A stretch of 64,000 nucleotides of DNA. It comes from Verrucomicrobiaceae bacterium. Lineage in GTDB: Bacteria > Verrucomicrobiota > Verrucomicrobiia > Verrucomicrobiales > Verrucomicrobiaceae. Location: positions 1-64,000 of the forward strand of contig JAIXYN010000058.1 of assembly GCA_027490195.1 (NCBI GenBank), read 5' to 3'. Below are positions 1-7,863 of the stretch, piece by piece (within the stretch, counting starts at the first letter, position 1; every line of letters starts with the position of its first letter). The notes beneath the pieces are model-generated. The model searched no databases, was not told the DNA's origin, and saw only the letters and a program-made list of their open reading frames with translations. The translations under genes were made by a program, and so were the position numbers.

Positions 1-72
1 CGCAGTCGGGCGGTTTGGCGGAGATGGCGCTGGGCGATGAAATGCCTTGGACGCCAAACACGACCAACCTAC
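1..72. repeat. Dispersed palindromic repeat, family A, copy 1
   Basis: The arms GTTTGGCG (13-20) and CGCCAAAC (52-59) are inverted, and the right end reads into a CACGACCAACCTAC-like tail. The same arms and tail recur at 16916-17001, where the element is more complete. The left end is cut by the window edge. It codes for nothing recognisable and looks like a REP/MITE-like element. Confidence 0.6.
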
Positions 73-147
73 AGCCCCGAGCGCCGGGCCTTGCATCTGT
101 TTGGGAACAGGTTTCCGCTGCGTCTGGAATACAGACCTGTTTTAAGT

Positions 148-231
148 TGTTCGTGGTATGAGTGAGGTGACCGGCCTGCGAAAGCGGTAGCTGCGCTCGT
201 TCCTCGCTGCGCAACCGCAGTCCAAATGGGA
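148..231. repeat. Dispersed palindromic repeat, family B, copy 1
   Basis: The core AAAGCGGTAGCTGCGCT is followed by CGCTGCGCAACCGC, giving an imperfect hairpin. A second copy with the same order of blocks lies at 11119-11198 (AAAGCGGTAAGTGCGCT, then CGCTGCGCGACCGC). Both copies sit in spacers between genes. The function is unknown. Confidence 0.6.
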
Positions 232-281
232 GGGGCGTTGACTCGACGCTGGGCTCATCTCGCGGAGCGAGATGGCTACTG

Positions 282-1007
282 TCAGAAGCCGAAGACGGGG
301 GGTGGTACGGTGATGGCACCGCCGCCGCCGAGAGGATTGCCTTTGGTTTCTTCGATTTCTGAGACCACGTTTTCTTTGAAACTCAGGCTGAGGGTGCCGA
401 CTTCCACACGGACGTAGACGACGGTTTGAACGATCTGGCCGAAGGCATTGACCCCGGTGCTGGTCTGGGGGACCTGATCGTAGATGGCGTATTCGAGCCG
501 CTCTTCCTTGCCTGCTGCGGTGATTTTGCTGGATTTGCGGGAGGGTTTGCCCAGGGAGGCGTGGACTTCCTGGCTGGTCATGCCGAGGGCGACCTGCCTG
601 TTCAGGATGAGCTCATCGACCAGCTTGGTGCGCTCGTAGAGTTTTTTGAGGTTGGCGTTCAGATCCGGGACGGCGGACTTTACTTCGGCCATGCGCACCC
701 AGCCTGCGACATCGCCATGGCGCGCACGACCGCGCACGCGGTAGGCGGTGTCTGACATGGCCAGGAGCGTGACGAGAGCGCCGGGGGCAAAGGAGCCGAG
801 GGCACCCTGGAGCTTGCTGGTGGGATAGACCGGGGCTTCGAGCTGAACCTTGAGCACGATGGGCTTGGGTGTCATGCCTTCTACGGCAAACGTGCCGGGT
901 TCCACGGTTGCGAGCGAGGACCGATTCCGTGGGGAAGAAGTGGCCGACTGTGCCTGGGCGGCCTGCGTGATGCCAAGGGTGAGGAGAACCAAACAGAACG
1001 CTTTCAT
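282..1007 (-). CDS. Secreted SH3-like domain protein with BamE/SmpA-like C-terminal part
   Basis: The 241-residue protein starts at MKAFCLVLL, a short hydrophobic signal peptide probably cut after an AQA motif. About residues 50-115 read like a bacterial SH3 fold, ending in an AGWVRMAEV strand. The C-terminal part contains GMTSQEVHASLGKPSRK, which resembles the 'G-M-T..EV...LG.P' signature of SmpA/BamE-like envelope proteins. I expect a periplasmic or envelope role, possibly binding peptidoglycan or protein. An in-frame start 33 codons upstream is rejected because it would bury the signal peptide. No partner gene suggests a specific pathway. The domain calls are by eye. Confidence 0.65.
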   Translation of the reverse strand: MKAFCLVLLTLGITQAAQAQSATSSPRNRSSLATVEPGTFAVEGMTPKPIVLKVQLEAPVYPTSKLQGALGSFAPGALVTLLAMSDTAYRVRGRARHGDVAGWVRMAEVKSAVPDLNANLKKLYERTKLVDELILNRQVALGMTSQEVHASLGKPSRKSSKITAAGKEERLEYAIYDQVPQTSTGVNAFGQIVQTVVYVRVEVGTLSLSFKENVVSEIEETKGNPLGGGGAITVPPPVFGF

Positions 1008-1091
1008 AGGCAGGGAGGTCGGGAATTGGGCAGAGAATAGCCGACTCAGACGGTTCGGAGCAACCTTTTGTTCGACGCATAAATTCTCCCG

Positions 1092-1194
1092 CGTATCCCT
1101 TTCCACCCCAAACCATGCCCAACGGACCGGATGGGCGGACAGGAGTGTCCGCGCTCCCGTATCCCTTTCCCACCCAAACCATGCCCAACGGACC
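1092..1194 (+). repeat. 37-nt direct duplication flanking a palindrome at the start of hemL
   Basis: A 37-nt block, including CCAAACCATGCCCAACGGACC, occurs at 1092-1128 and again, almost unchanged, at 1158-1194. The 29 nt between the copies contain the perfect 7-bp palindrome GCGGACA-ggag-TGTCCGC (1135-1152). The offset is 66 nt, a multiple of three, so both ATGs (1115 and 1181) are in frame with hemL. The arrangement looks like insertion of a small palindromic element with target duplication. Confidence 0.75.
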
Positions 1195-2467
1195 CCTTTC
1201 CACCAAGCTCTTCGACCTCGCCAAGCAGTACATTCCCGGAGGAGTGAACTCGCCGGTGCGCGCCTTCCGCAACGTCGGCGGCGACCCCTTTTTCGTGAAA
1301 CGCGCCAAAGGCTGCCGCATCTACGACGTGGATGACCGCTGCATGATCGACTACGTGGGCACGTGGGGACCGGCGATTCTGGGCCATGCGCCCATCGCGG
1401 TGATCGAGGCTATCCACAACGCGGCCAAAGACGGGGTGAGCTTTGGCATTCCGAACCTGTATGAGGTGGAGATGGCGCGCACGATCTGCGAATGGGTGCC
1501 GAGCATTCAGAAGGTGCGCATGGTGAGCAGCGGTACGGAGGCGACGATGTCGGCGATCCGTCTGGCGCGGGGATTTACGGGGCGCGACCGGCTGGTGAAG
1601 TTTGACGGCTGCTATCATGGGCACTCGGACAGCCTGCTGGTGGCTGCGGGCAGCGGGGCGCTGACGCATGGCAATCCTGACAGTGCTGGTGTGCCGAAGG
1701 CGTTTGCGGAACTGACCAGCGTGCTGCCGTTTAATGATGAGGCGGCGCTGGAGGAGTTGTTTGAGAAGCAGGGGCATGAGATCGCGTGTGTGATCGTGGA
1801 GCCGTATCCCGCGAATGCGGGGCTCATTCTGCCGAAGCCGGGGTTCTTGCAGAAGCTGCGGGAAATCACGACGAAGCATGGTGCGCTGCTTATTTTTGAT
1901 GAAGTGATGACGGGCTTCCGTCTGGCCAAAGGCGGAGTGCAGGAACTGGAGAAGATCACGCCGGATCTGACCTGCCTTGGCAAGGTCATTGGCGGTGGAT
2001 TGCCGGTGGGTGCTTTCGGCGGGCGTGCGGACATCATGGATTACCTCGCGCCGATCGGCCCGGTGTATCAGGCGGGGACGCTCAGCGGCAACCCGGTGGC
2101 CTTGGCGGCGGGTCTGGCGCAACTGCGTGAGCTCGAGAAGAAAAACGGCTATGCGCTGCTCGAAAACCTGGGACAGGTGATGGAGACTGCGGTGCTGGAG
2201 GTGCTGCAGAAGAAGGGGCTGAACTACCGGTGGTACCGCAAGGGGAGCATGTTCTGCCTGTTCTTCACGGAGAAGGAAGTGCACAACCTGCAGGATGCGA
2301 AGACATCGGATCTCGCGGCGTTTCGCAAGTTCTTCCACTACTGCCTGGACCATGGGGTGTACTTTGCGCCGAGCCAGTTTGAGACGGGATTCATCAGCAT
2401 GGCGCACAGCCGGGATGATCTGGAGCAGACGGCGGAGGTGGCTGCGGCGGCGCTGGCGGCGCTGTAG
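1181..2467 (+). CDS. hemL: Glutamate-1-semialdehyde 2,1-aminomutase
   Basis: This PLP enzyme converts glutamate-1-semialdehyde to 5-aminolevulinate in the C5 route to haem. The 428 residues match the family's usual length. Family marks are [12 protein letters not shown] near the N-terminus, [16 protein letters not shown] for cofactor phosphate binding, [12 protein letters not shown], and the Schiff-base lysine at about residue 268 in [17 protein letters not shown] chose the ATG at 1181 because the family begins shortly before this SPVRAF region. An upstream in-frame ATG at 1115 lies in a duplicated copy of the leader and would add 22 residues. No good Shine-Dalgarno is visible before either ATG. 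Confidence 0.95.
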   Translation: MPNGPLSTKLFDLAKQYIPGGVNSPVRAFRNVGGDPFFVKRAKGCRIYDVDDRCMIDYVGTWGPAILGHAPIAVIEAIHNAAKDGVSFGIPNLYEVEMARTICEWVPSIQKVRMVSSGTEATMSAIRLARGFTGRDRLVKFDGCYHGHSDSLLVAAGSGALTHGNPDSAGVPKAFAELTSVLPFNDEAALEELFEKQGHEIACVIVEPYPANAGLILPKPGFLQKLREITTKHGALLIFDEVMTGFRLAKGGVQELEKITPDLTCLGKVIGGGLPVGAFGGRADIMDYLAPIGPVYQAGTLSGNPVALAAGLAQLRELEKKNGYALLENLGQVMETAVLEVLQKKGLNYRWYRKGSMFCLFFTEKEVHNLQDAKTSDLAAFRKFFHYCLDHGVYFAPSQFETGFISMAHSRDDLEQTAEVAAAALAAL

Positions 2468-2567
2468 AGCGTGTGGCCGGAATAGGTCCGATAAGTCTCA
2501 TGGGTCTGATACGACCGAAGGAGCGTGTGGGGCTTGTCGAAGTGTTGGGGCGTGGTAGTCTGATGCT

Positions 2568-2849
2568 ATGCCTCAGTTCACCATTGAAGTTCCGGACGAA
2601 CTCATGCCTGTGCTCGCCCGCAAGGCTCAGGCGTGGAATCGGTCTGCTGAACGATTCTTGGTAGATTACATCGCCATGTGCCTCGAAAATGAGGAGGAGG
2701 CTCCTGCCGATATGCGTCGTGAAGCATTGGAGGACATTCTCGAAGAACGGGACAAGGGGCCGTTTATCACTGTCACGGACATGAAAGCTTTCCGCGAAGG
2801 CGTTCGTGCCAGAGTGATGGAACGCGTTCAGCAGAGGCATCATGCCTGA
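2568..2849 (+). CDS. Small antitoxin-like protein, apparently orphaned
   Basis: A 93-residue acidic protein beginning MPQFTIEVPDEL, the pattern of small ribbon-helix-helix or related antitoxins: one strand, then a long helix with conserved hydrophobics, then a charged tail. The next reading frame starts inside its stop codon (ATG at 2842 within CATGCCTGA), the coupling expected of a toxin-antitoxin operon. That downstream frame is interrupted after three codons. The protein therefore probably survives as an orphan antitoxin. The exact family is not recognised with certainty. Confidence 0.6.
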   Translation: MPQFTIEVPDELMPVLARKAQAWNRSAERFLVDYIAMCLENEEEAPADMRREALEDILEERDKGPFITVTDMKAFREGVRARVMERVQQRHHA

Positions 2850-2928
2850 TTAGAAATTCCAGGTTCACAACGTCTCGGTCGGGGCGAGGGATGCCATCTC
2901 GTTTGCCAAAGAACATGAGCGCCAGTAG
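2842..2928 (+). pseudogene. Degenerate RelE/ParE-like toxin remnant
   Basis: The ATG at 2842 overlaps the antitoxin stop. The frame reads Met-Pro-Asp-stop, then continues KFQVHNVSVGARDAISFAKE to a second stop at 2926. Many RelE/ParE toxins begin with a short strand followed by 'A.RD.......', and a tyrosine codon at the first stop would restore such a start. The rest of a toxin of about 90 residues is missing, and the cupin gene starts 10 bases later. The assignment is inference from position and a short resemblance. Confidence 0.4.
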
Positions 2929-2938
2929 CATGCACGCC

Positions 2939-3286
2939 ATGAGTGAACCTCGTTTCGCCGTTGCCCAATTGGATGAAATTCCGCCGACGCCATGTCCTTG
3001 TGGGCAGGCGCGGAGGGCGTTTAAGGAGGACTGGAACACGCTGGCGACGGTGCACCTGACGGACATCCACGCGGATTCGAAGGCGCACTACCACAAGAAG
3101 ATGACGGAGATTTACATAGTGCTGGAGGGGGAGGGGCACCTGGAGGTGGACGGGCAGATCATTCCGCTGAAGCCGATGACGACGGTGATGATCAGGCCGG
3201 GGTGCGTGCACCGGGCGGTGGGGAAGCTCAAAATTATCAATGTGCCGATGCCGCCGTTTGATCCGGCGGATGAGTTTGAGGTGTGA
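2939..3286 (+). CDS. Small cupin-fold protein
   Basis: A single-domain cupin of 115 residues. Motif 1 is AHYHKKMTEIYIVLEGEG with the two metal-binding His and the Glu. Motif 2 is the PGCVHR segment near the C-terminus, supplying the third His. Such proteins are typically sugar-phosphate isomerases, dioxygenases or small-molecule binding proteins; nothing here separates these. A CPCG segment near the N-terminus could bind an extra metal. The start at 2939 (MSEPRFAV) is preferred over three upstream in-frame ATGs, which lie in the toxin remnant. Confidence 0.75.
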   Translation: MSEPRFAVAQLDEIPPTPCPCGQARRAFKEDWNTLATVHLTDIHADSKAHYHKKMTEIYIVLEGEGHLEVDGQIIPLKPMTTVMIRPGCVHRAVGKLKIINVPMPPFDPADEFEV

Positions 3287-3316
3287 TCACAGTTGAGACT
3301 CTCGTTCTGCAAAGCC

Positions 3317-3646
3317 ATGCGCGAAATATTCAGCCATCGAGACCTGACGGTGCTGGGGTACTACAAGTCCATTTTGGAAGCCGAAGGTATTGCCGGCTAC
3401 ATTCGTAATGAACACAGCCAAACTCTTGGATTTGGCTTTTACGGGATGTTCCAACGCTTGGGTTTCCTCGAACCCGTGCTGTGCATTGTGGCGGATGATG
3501 AATTTGAAAGGGCGATAGCGATACTCAGCCCGCATCGTTTTTCAGATCCTTGCGACCACGAGGAATGGCTGTGCTCCGCATGTAAAGAATCGAATCCCGC
3601 CGCGTTTGAAGTGTGTTGGAAATGTCAGACGGCCAAAAACGAATGA
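3317..3646 (+). CDS. DUF2007-type protein with C-terminal zinc ribbon
   Basis: 109 residues. The N-terminal 70 (VLGYYKSILEAEGIAGYIRN, later VLCIVADDEFERAIAIL) fit the DUF2007 'putative signal transducing protein' fold, which is ferredoxin-like. The C-terminal segment EWLCSACKESNPAAFEVCWKC has two CxxC pairs and resembles a RanBP2-type zinc finger. The role is not known. The start at 3317 is chosen because the family begins just before the first strand. The gene ends eight bases before the next coding sequence, so co-transcription is likely. Confidence 0.7.
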   Translation: MREIFSHRDLTVLGYYKSILEAEGIAGYIRNEHSQTLGFGFYGMFQRLGFLEPVLCIVADDEFERAIAILSPHRFSDPCDHEEWLCSACKESNPAAFEVCWKCQTAKNE

Positions 3647-3654
3647 TCTAGCCC

Positions 3655-4866
3655 ATGAACAAGTTTGCTTACATCCTGCTGGCAGTGCTGCTTCCGGCCC
3701 TCATCCATGCTGAAACGCCGAAGGCGAAAAAGTCGGCGATGCCGGAGGGATTTCACGAACTTAAAATTGGGGATGCGGCACCTGATTTTGATCTCGTCGG
3801 GATTGATGAAGAGAAGCACACGCTGAAGAATTACGAAGATGCGGATCTGCTGATGGTGGTGTTTTTGAGCAATCACTGCCCGACTTCGCAGGCGGTGGAA
3901 GGGCGAATCAAGAAGCTGGTCAAAGATTTCAAGGGCAAGGGATTGAAGGTGGTGGCGATCAATCCGAACGATCCCGCTGCGCTGCGGCCGGATGAGCTTG
4001 GGTATTCGAAGTACAACGACAGCTTCCCGGAGATGAAGCTGCACGCGAAGGAGCAGGGTTTTACTTTTCCCTACCTCTACGATGGTGAAACGCAGAAGAC
4101 GGCGCTGGCCTATGGCTGCCTGGCCACGCCGCATGTCTTCCTTTTCGACAAGGAGCGCAAGCTGCGCTACCAGGGCCGGCTGGATGATTCACGCTATGCG
4201 GATGAGGCCACGGTGACCTCGGCTGATGCGCGCAATGCCATCGAGGCGCTGGTGGCGGGCCAAGCGGTGCCGGCGGAGGTCACCCCGCCGCATGGCTGTT
4301 CCACCAAGTGGATCGACAAACGCAAGCAGCTGGCCGCCGACAATGAAAAGTGGGAGAAGGGCGAGGTGGAGGTGGAGTTGATCGATTCCAAAGGCATCGC
4401 AGCCCTGCGCAAGAACGACACGAAGAAAGTCCGCATGTTCAACGTCTGGGCTACCTGGTGCGGGCCATGTGTGGAGGAGTTTCCCGAGCTCGTCGCCACA
4501 TCGCGCAAATTTGGCCTGCGTGACTTCGAGTTCATCAGCATCAGCATCGATGATCCCAAGACGATCGATGAGGTGAAGGCGTTTCTGGAGAAGAACAACT
4601 CGGTTGTGCCGGACAAAGTGAAGCCTTCGCTCCAAGCCGAGGGCCGCAAAGGGAACGCCTACGTTTTCAACGAAGCGAGCCACGATGAGCTCATCAAGGC
4701 GCTGGATCCTGAGTGGCCCGGCCCGATTCCCCACACACTCGTCGTCGCGCCGGGTGGTGAGGTGATCTTCCGCCACAATGGCCCGGTCGATGGGGAGGAA
4801 CTGCGGGCCAAGATATTGGAGCACATGGGCCGGTTTTACGTGCCGGAGCCAGAAGTGAAGCCGTGA
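3655..4866 (+). CDS. Secreted tandem thioredoxin-like (redoxin/TlpA) protein
   Basis: 403 residues with a signal peptide (about 1-20, cut near IHAET). The first domain, about 30-200, is peroxiredoxin/redoxin-like: KIGDAAPDFDLVGIDEEKHT, then FLSNHCPTSQ in place of the usual CxxC. The second domain, about 235-395, is TlpA-like with a canonical WCGPC at NVWATWCGPCVEEFPEL. The pair suggests an extracytoplasmic thiol-disulfide or redox relay protein in which only the second domain has a complete redox pair. The convergent neighbour ends only six bases away. Confidence 0.8.
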   Translation: MNKFAYILLAVLLPALIHAETPKAKKSAMPEGFHELKIGDAAPDFDLVGIDEEKHTLKNYEDADLLMVVFLSNHCPTSQAVEGRIKKLVKDFKGKGLKVVAINPNDPAALRPDELGYSKYNDSFPEMKLHAKEQGFTFPYLYDGETQKTALAYGCLATPHVFLFDKERKLRYQGRLDDSRYADEATVTSADARNAIEALVAGQAVPAEVTPPHGCSTKWIDKRKQLAADNEKWEKGEVEVELIDSKGIAALRKNDTKKVRMFNVWATWCGPCVEEFPELVATSRKFGLRDFEFISISIDDPKTIDEVKAFLEKNNSVVPDKVKPSLQAEGRKGNAYVFNEASHDELIKALDPEWPGPIPHTLVVAPGGEVIFRHNGPVDGEELRAKILEHMGRFYVPEPEVKP

Positions 4867-4872
4867 GCCGAA

Positions 4873-5406
4873 TTAAACGGCAGGCAGCTGACGCAGGTCG
4901 ATGACCTTCGTATCAGCGATGTCGTCATGGAGTGTGTTGTGCCCGGAACGGAAGACGCAAAGAGCATCTACCAAGGTGAAAAATCCTCCCAGGTAGGGCA
5001 CCTGAGCGATGAGTTGGAGCGGCAGGATGCGCTTGAGGATGATGTGAGACCGTTCAGCTGGCGTGCCGTTTTTGCGAACGATTCGCAGTTCCATGATGCT
5101 CTTGCCGATGGTCTGGCCGCGACCCAGATGATTCCAGTTGATGGCGATCATGATGACAAAACCTACGAGTGCCCAAACCAGCTGCTCGATGTTCCAAGAG
5201 CTTCCCTTTCCTGCTTGCTCCATGAGGCGGGTGAAATAACCACTGAACCACATGATGGGCAGGAATATCACCATCACGATCAGGGAATCCAGAATGCTGG
5301 CACCCAGCCGCCGCCAGGGAGAGGCAAGCTGCTGGATTTCATCGGGGTTACCCGCAGGAAGGATGTTCGACTGCGGCGGAGCATAAGGATTGATGGGATC
5401 AGTCAT
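4873..5406 (-). CDS. RDD family membrane protein
   Basis: 177 residues. After a short soluble N-terminus containing NPYAPPQS come the RDD landmarks: RRLGASILDSLIVMV at the first membrane helix, GRGQTIGKSIMELRIV after the second, and HDDIADTKVI at the end. Three hydrophobic segments are visible (about residues 35-55, 78-95 and 125-150). RDD proteins are small inner-membrane proteins, some linked to ion transport or osmotic tolerance; no specific role is claimed. It is transcribed towards the redoxin gene. Confidence 0.8.
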   Translation of the reverse strand: MTDPINPYAPPQSNILPAGNPDEIQQLASPWRRLGASILDSLIVMVIFLPIMWFSGYFTRLMEQAGKGSSWNIEQLVWALVGFVIMIAINWNHLGRGQTIGKSIMELRIVRKNGTPAERSHIILKRILPLQLIAQVPYLGGFFTLVDALCVFRSGHNTLHDDIADTKVIDLRQLPAV

Positions 5407-5447
5407 GGCAGAAGCATGATGAAATGGACGGCCTTGTTTTGTCCAGG

Positions 5448-6467
5448 CTAAAACCAGCCGCAGGCCAGCTTCACAAAGCGCAGGCCTTCAGCCGTGAGCT
5501 TGCCGGTACTGCCGTTGCCGGTGACGCAGCCACGGGTGTGCGTGTAGTGGGGAATGCCGGCGTCCTTCACCCAGGTGACGAATGGGGCTGAGACTGCTGT
5601 TGAAGATGCCTTCACCGCCAGCGGCAGGCCCCAGCGGCTGAAGGTGACCTCCCAGCTCGCGGTTTTGCCTGCAGGGCGCGGGCCATCGAGCAGCCAGGGG
5701 TAGTTTTTGAGGATTTCCATCTCGGCATCTCCCGGCACGGCCACGCGGTAGCTGCTTTCCGTGGCGCGCACGGCACTGGCGGCGGAGAGGCCGGGATTTT
5801 TCTGCTGCGCGAGGTAGAGCGACTGGAGATCGAGACCGATGAGATTCAGGCCGTTGTACAAGCCATGATGGTTTGGGGTGGGGAAATTCGTGTTATGCCA
5901 GGTCTCAAAGCGGCTGGAGAGAAAGAGGTTCAGCTCGACATGCAGGTGCGCACGGCGCTGGTCGATGCCGCTGCCGGTGTACCCGAGAATGCCCAGAGTC
6001 GTGCCCGCCTTCACCTTCTGCCCGGCACTGACCTGAGCGGAGGCAAGATGGGCGTAGAGGGAGAAAAACGGGCTGCCGCCCCAGTTGTGCTGCACGACGA
6101 TGTAGCGGCCGTAATTGCTCAGACCGGCTGATGCGGCGACATAGACCACGACGCCATCGGCGATGGCACCGACTTCGTCCTGGGGATTGCTTTTGGCATC
6201 GCGCTGCAGGGGTTTGATGTCGAGGCCTTCGTGAAAGCGTGCGTAGGCGATGCGGCCTCCGATGCGGCGGGGATCGCGGACGAAGCCGAACTGGCCGCCC
6301 TCCCATGGGGTGGTTTTGGCGCCGTCGAAGTTGCGGTCTACGAATTGGAAAAACTCTGCAGGAGCGTCAAACAACGCGTGGTTGGCGGTGGGAAGCTGCA
6401 ACTGCTGCGCCGGCAAGACTCCGGCGAGCAGGGAGAACAGAGACCATGAAAGGGCGAAACGGATCAT
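5448..6467 (-). CDS. Secreted M23 (LytM-type) peptidase
   Basis: 339 residues with a signal peptide (about 1-20). The LytM zinc site is complete: HEGLD gives His79 and Asp83, and HLHVE gives the His174-x-His176 motif; YAHLAS carries His140. Active members cut peptidoglycan cross-bridges. The C-terminal 100 residues have no recognised domain. The start codon overlaps the stop of the upstream lipoprotein gene (TGATG at 6465-6469), so the two are translationally coupled and probably act together at the envelope. Confidence 0.85.
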   Translation of the reverse strand: MIRFALSWSLFSLLAGVLPAQQLQLPTANHALFDAPAEFFQFVDRNFDGAKTTPWEGGQFGFVRDPRRIGGRIAYARFHEGLDIKPLQRDAKSNPQDEVGAIADGVVVYVAASAGLSNYGRYIVVQHNWGGSPFFSLYAHLASAQVSAGQKVKAGTTLGILGYTGSGIDQRRAHLHVELNLFLSSRFETWHNTNFPTPNHHGLYNGLNLIGLDLQSLYLAQQKNPGLSAASAVRATESSYRVAVPGDAEMEILKNYPWLLDGPRPAGKTASWEVTFSRWGLPLAVKASSTAVSAPFVTWVKDAGIPHYTHTRGCVTGNGSTGKLTAEGLRFVKLACGWF

Positions 6468-7174
6468 CAGGTTCCGGGCAGTTTGTAGCCATCGAGCGGG
6501 ATGATGTCTTTGCGCGGCTTGGGCGCGGGGGGAAGCTTGCCGCGTTCTTTGTCACGTGCGGCAGCTCTTTCCGCGGCCTCCATGGCCCGGGCATCCCTGA
6601 CAGAGTTCAGTTTTTCCGCGCCGGTGGAAGGCAGCATGCCCTCCATCAAGCGCGAGGTCGATTTCAAGTATTTGAGGCGCGGATAAAATTTGTCCATCTC
6701 ATCAATCGTCTTCTTGGTCAGCCCGCGCCAGATGGTGAAACGACCATCGGTGATCGGTTGGTCAATCTCGACCATGTCAACGGGGGTGGCGTTGACCATG
6801 GTAAGCATGACGCTGCCACGATACTCGCGGGAGGCGAGATCGAGTGCATTGCGGCCCTTGGTGTCGAGCTGCAGGAGTGCACCGTAGCCGTCATCGGGGT
6901 TTTCCGCCTCAAAGGGCTCGAAGGCCGAAATGCTGCGCTGGCTGAACTCGGGACTCTTTTTGAAAATCATCTGCTCGCCACGGATCGGCAGTTTCATGAC
7001 CTCCCGGGGATGTTCAATTTGGGTTGTTTGCACGTGCGTGGTGATCAGCAGCTTGTTCTCGCGAAAGGTCGCAAAACTTTCACGGAAAACAGCGCCAGCG
7101 TCACGCATAGACTCACAACTGGCGAGCAGACTAGGCAGGGCCAGCATCAAAAGGGTGCGGGAAAATCGTTGCAT
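6467..7174 (-). CDS. Lipoprotein with a SecD P1-head-like region
   Basis: 235 residues. The start MQRFSRTLLM is followed by a lipobox-like LLASC (Cys about 20), predicting a lipoprotein. The middle, about residues 90-155, reads LQLDTKGRNALDLASREYRG then IDQPITDGRFTIWRGLT. This resembles the P1 head subdomain found in SecD ('...I.G...I.G.T..EA') and in some free-standing envelope proteins. The C-terminus is Lys/Arg/Pro rich. It is coupled to the M23 peptidase gene downstream. Upstream in-frame starts are rejected because they would mask the signal sequence. The domain call is tentative. Confidence 0.55.
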   Translation of the reverse strand: MQRFSRTLLMLALPSLLASCESMRDAGAVFRESFATFRENKLLITTHVQTTQIEHPREVMKLPIRGEQMIFKKSPEFSQRSISAFEPFEAENPDDGYGALLQLDTKGRNALDLASREYRGSVMLTMVNATPVDMVEIDQPITDGRFTIWRGLTKKTIDEMDKFYPRLKYLKSTSRLMEGMLPSTGAEKLNSVRDARAMEAAERAAARDKERGKLPPAPKPRKDIIPLDGYKLPGT

Positions 7175-7311
7175 GCATGCATCAAACCAAAGTCGCGCCT
7201 GAATTGCAACCCTGGAGGAGGATGCCGGTGCGAAACTTCTGTGCCGGTGCAGTGATCCGCTGATTTGACAAGGCGGTGAATCGCCGGACTGTCCGCGCAC
7301 CCTTTTCCACC

Positions 7312-7863
7312 ATGCCCGGCAATGAACGTACGCTACTCACACAGGCCCAGATGGCCGCAGGGGTGCAGGCTTTGGCGCAAAGCATCCTGACGGCCAATCC
7401 TGGCGCGGAGAGCATCGCGCTGGTGGGTGTTTTCACCCGTGGGGTGCCGCTGGCGAAACGGATTGCGGCGGAGATTGAAAAGATTGGCGGCGTGAAGGTC
7501 TTCCTGGGCACCATCGACATCACGCAGTATCGCGATGACCTGAGCACCTTTCAGATGGTGCCGAAGCTGGAGGGGTCCGATATCTCCTTCGACATCGACG
7601 ACCTCCATGTCGTGCTTTGTGATGAAGTGATCTACACCGGCCGCAGCGTGCGTGCGGCGCTGGATGAGCTGCTTAATTTTGGCCGCCCCAAACGCGTGCA
7701 GCTGGCCGTGCTGGTGGACCGCTGCGGCCGTGAATTTCCTGTGCAGCCTGATTTCTCCGCCCTCAAAGTGACCCTGGCACCCGGAGAGCGGGTGGCGGTG
7801 CGCTTTACCGAGGTGGACGGCGAGGATGCCTGCACCGTGCAAACCCAAGCCTCAACGAGATGA
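7312..7863 (+). CDS. pyrR: PyrR bifunctional regulator / uracil phosphoribosyltransferase
   Basis: 183 residues. The PRPP loop VVLCDEVIYTGRSVRAALDEL is the PyrR version of the type I phosphoribosyltransferase motif, and the N-terminus TLLTQAQMAAGVQALAQSI also fits. In Firmicutes PyrR binds pyr mRNA leaders; here the 137-base spacer upstream shows no convincing attenuator, so regulation may differ. The ATG at 7312 (MPGNERTLL) is chosen because the family starts a few residues before the first helix. Its stop overlaps the pyrB start (ATGA at 7860), a typical pyr operon arrangement. Confidence 0.9.
   Translation: MPGNERTLLTQAQMAAGVQALAQSILTANPGAESIALVGVFTRGVPLAKRIAAEIEKIGGVKVFLGTIDITQYRDDLSTFQMVPKLEGSDISFDIDDLHVVLCDEVIYTGRSVRAALDELLNFGRPKRVQLAVLVDRCGREFPVQPDFSALKVTLAPGERVAVRFTEVDGEDACTVQTQASTR

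Noticed and set aside
1046..2407. Long minus-strand open frame of 453 codons across hemL
   Set aside because: It is antisense to a clear hemL. Its product is His/Arg rich with no family resemblance, as expected in GC-rich DNA.
7265..7293. TTGACA as a sigma-70 -35 box for pyrR
   Set aside because: The hexamer at 7265 is perfect, but the expected -10 position reads GACTGT, which is too poor to report as a promoter.
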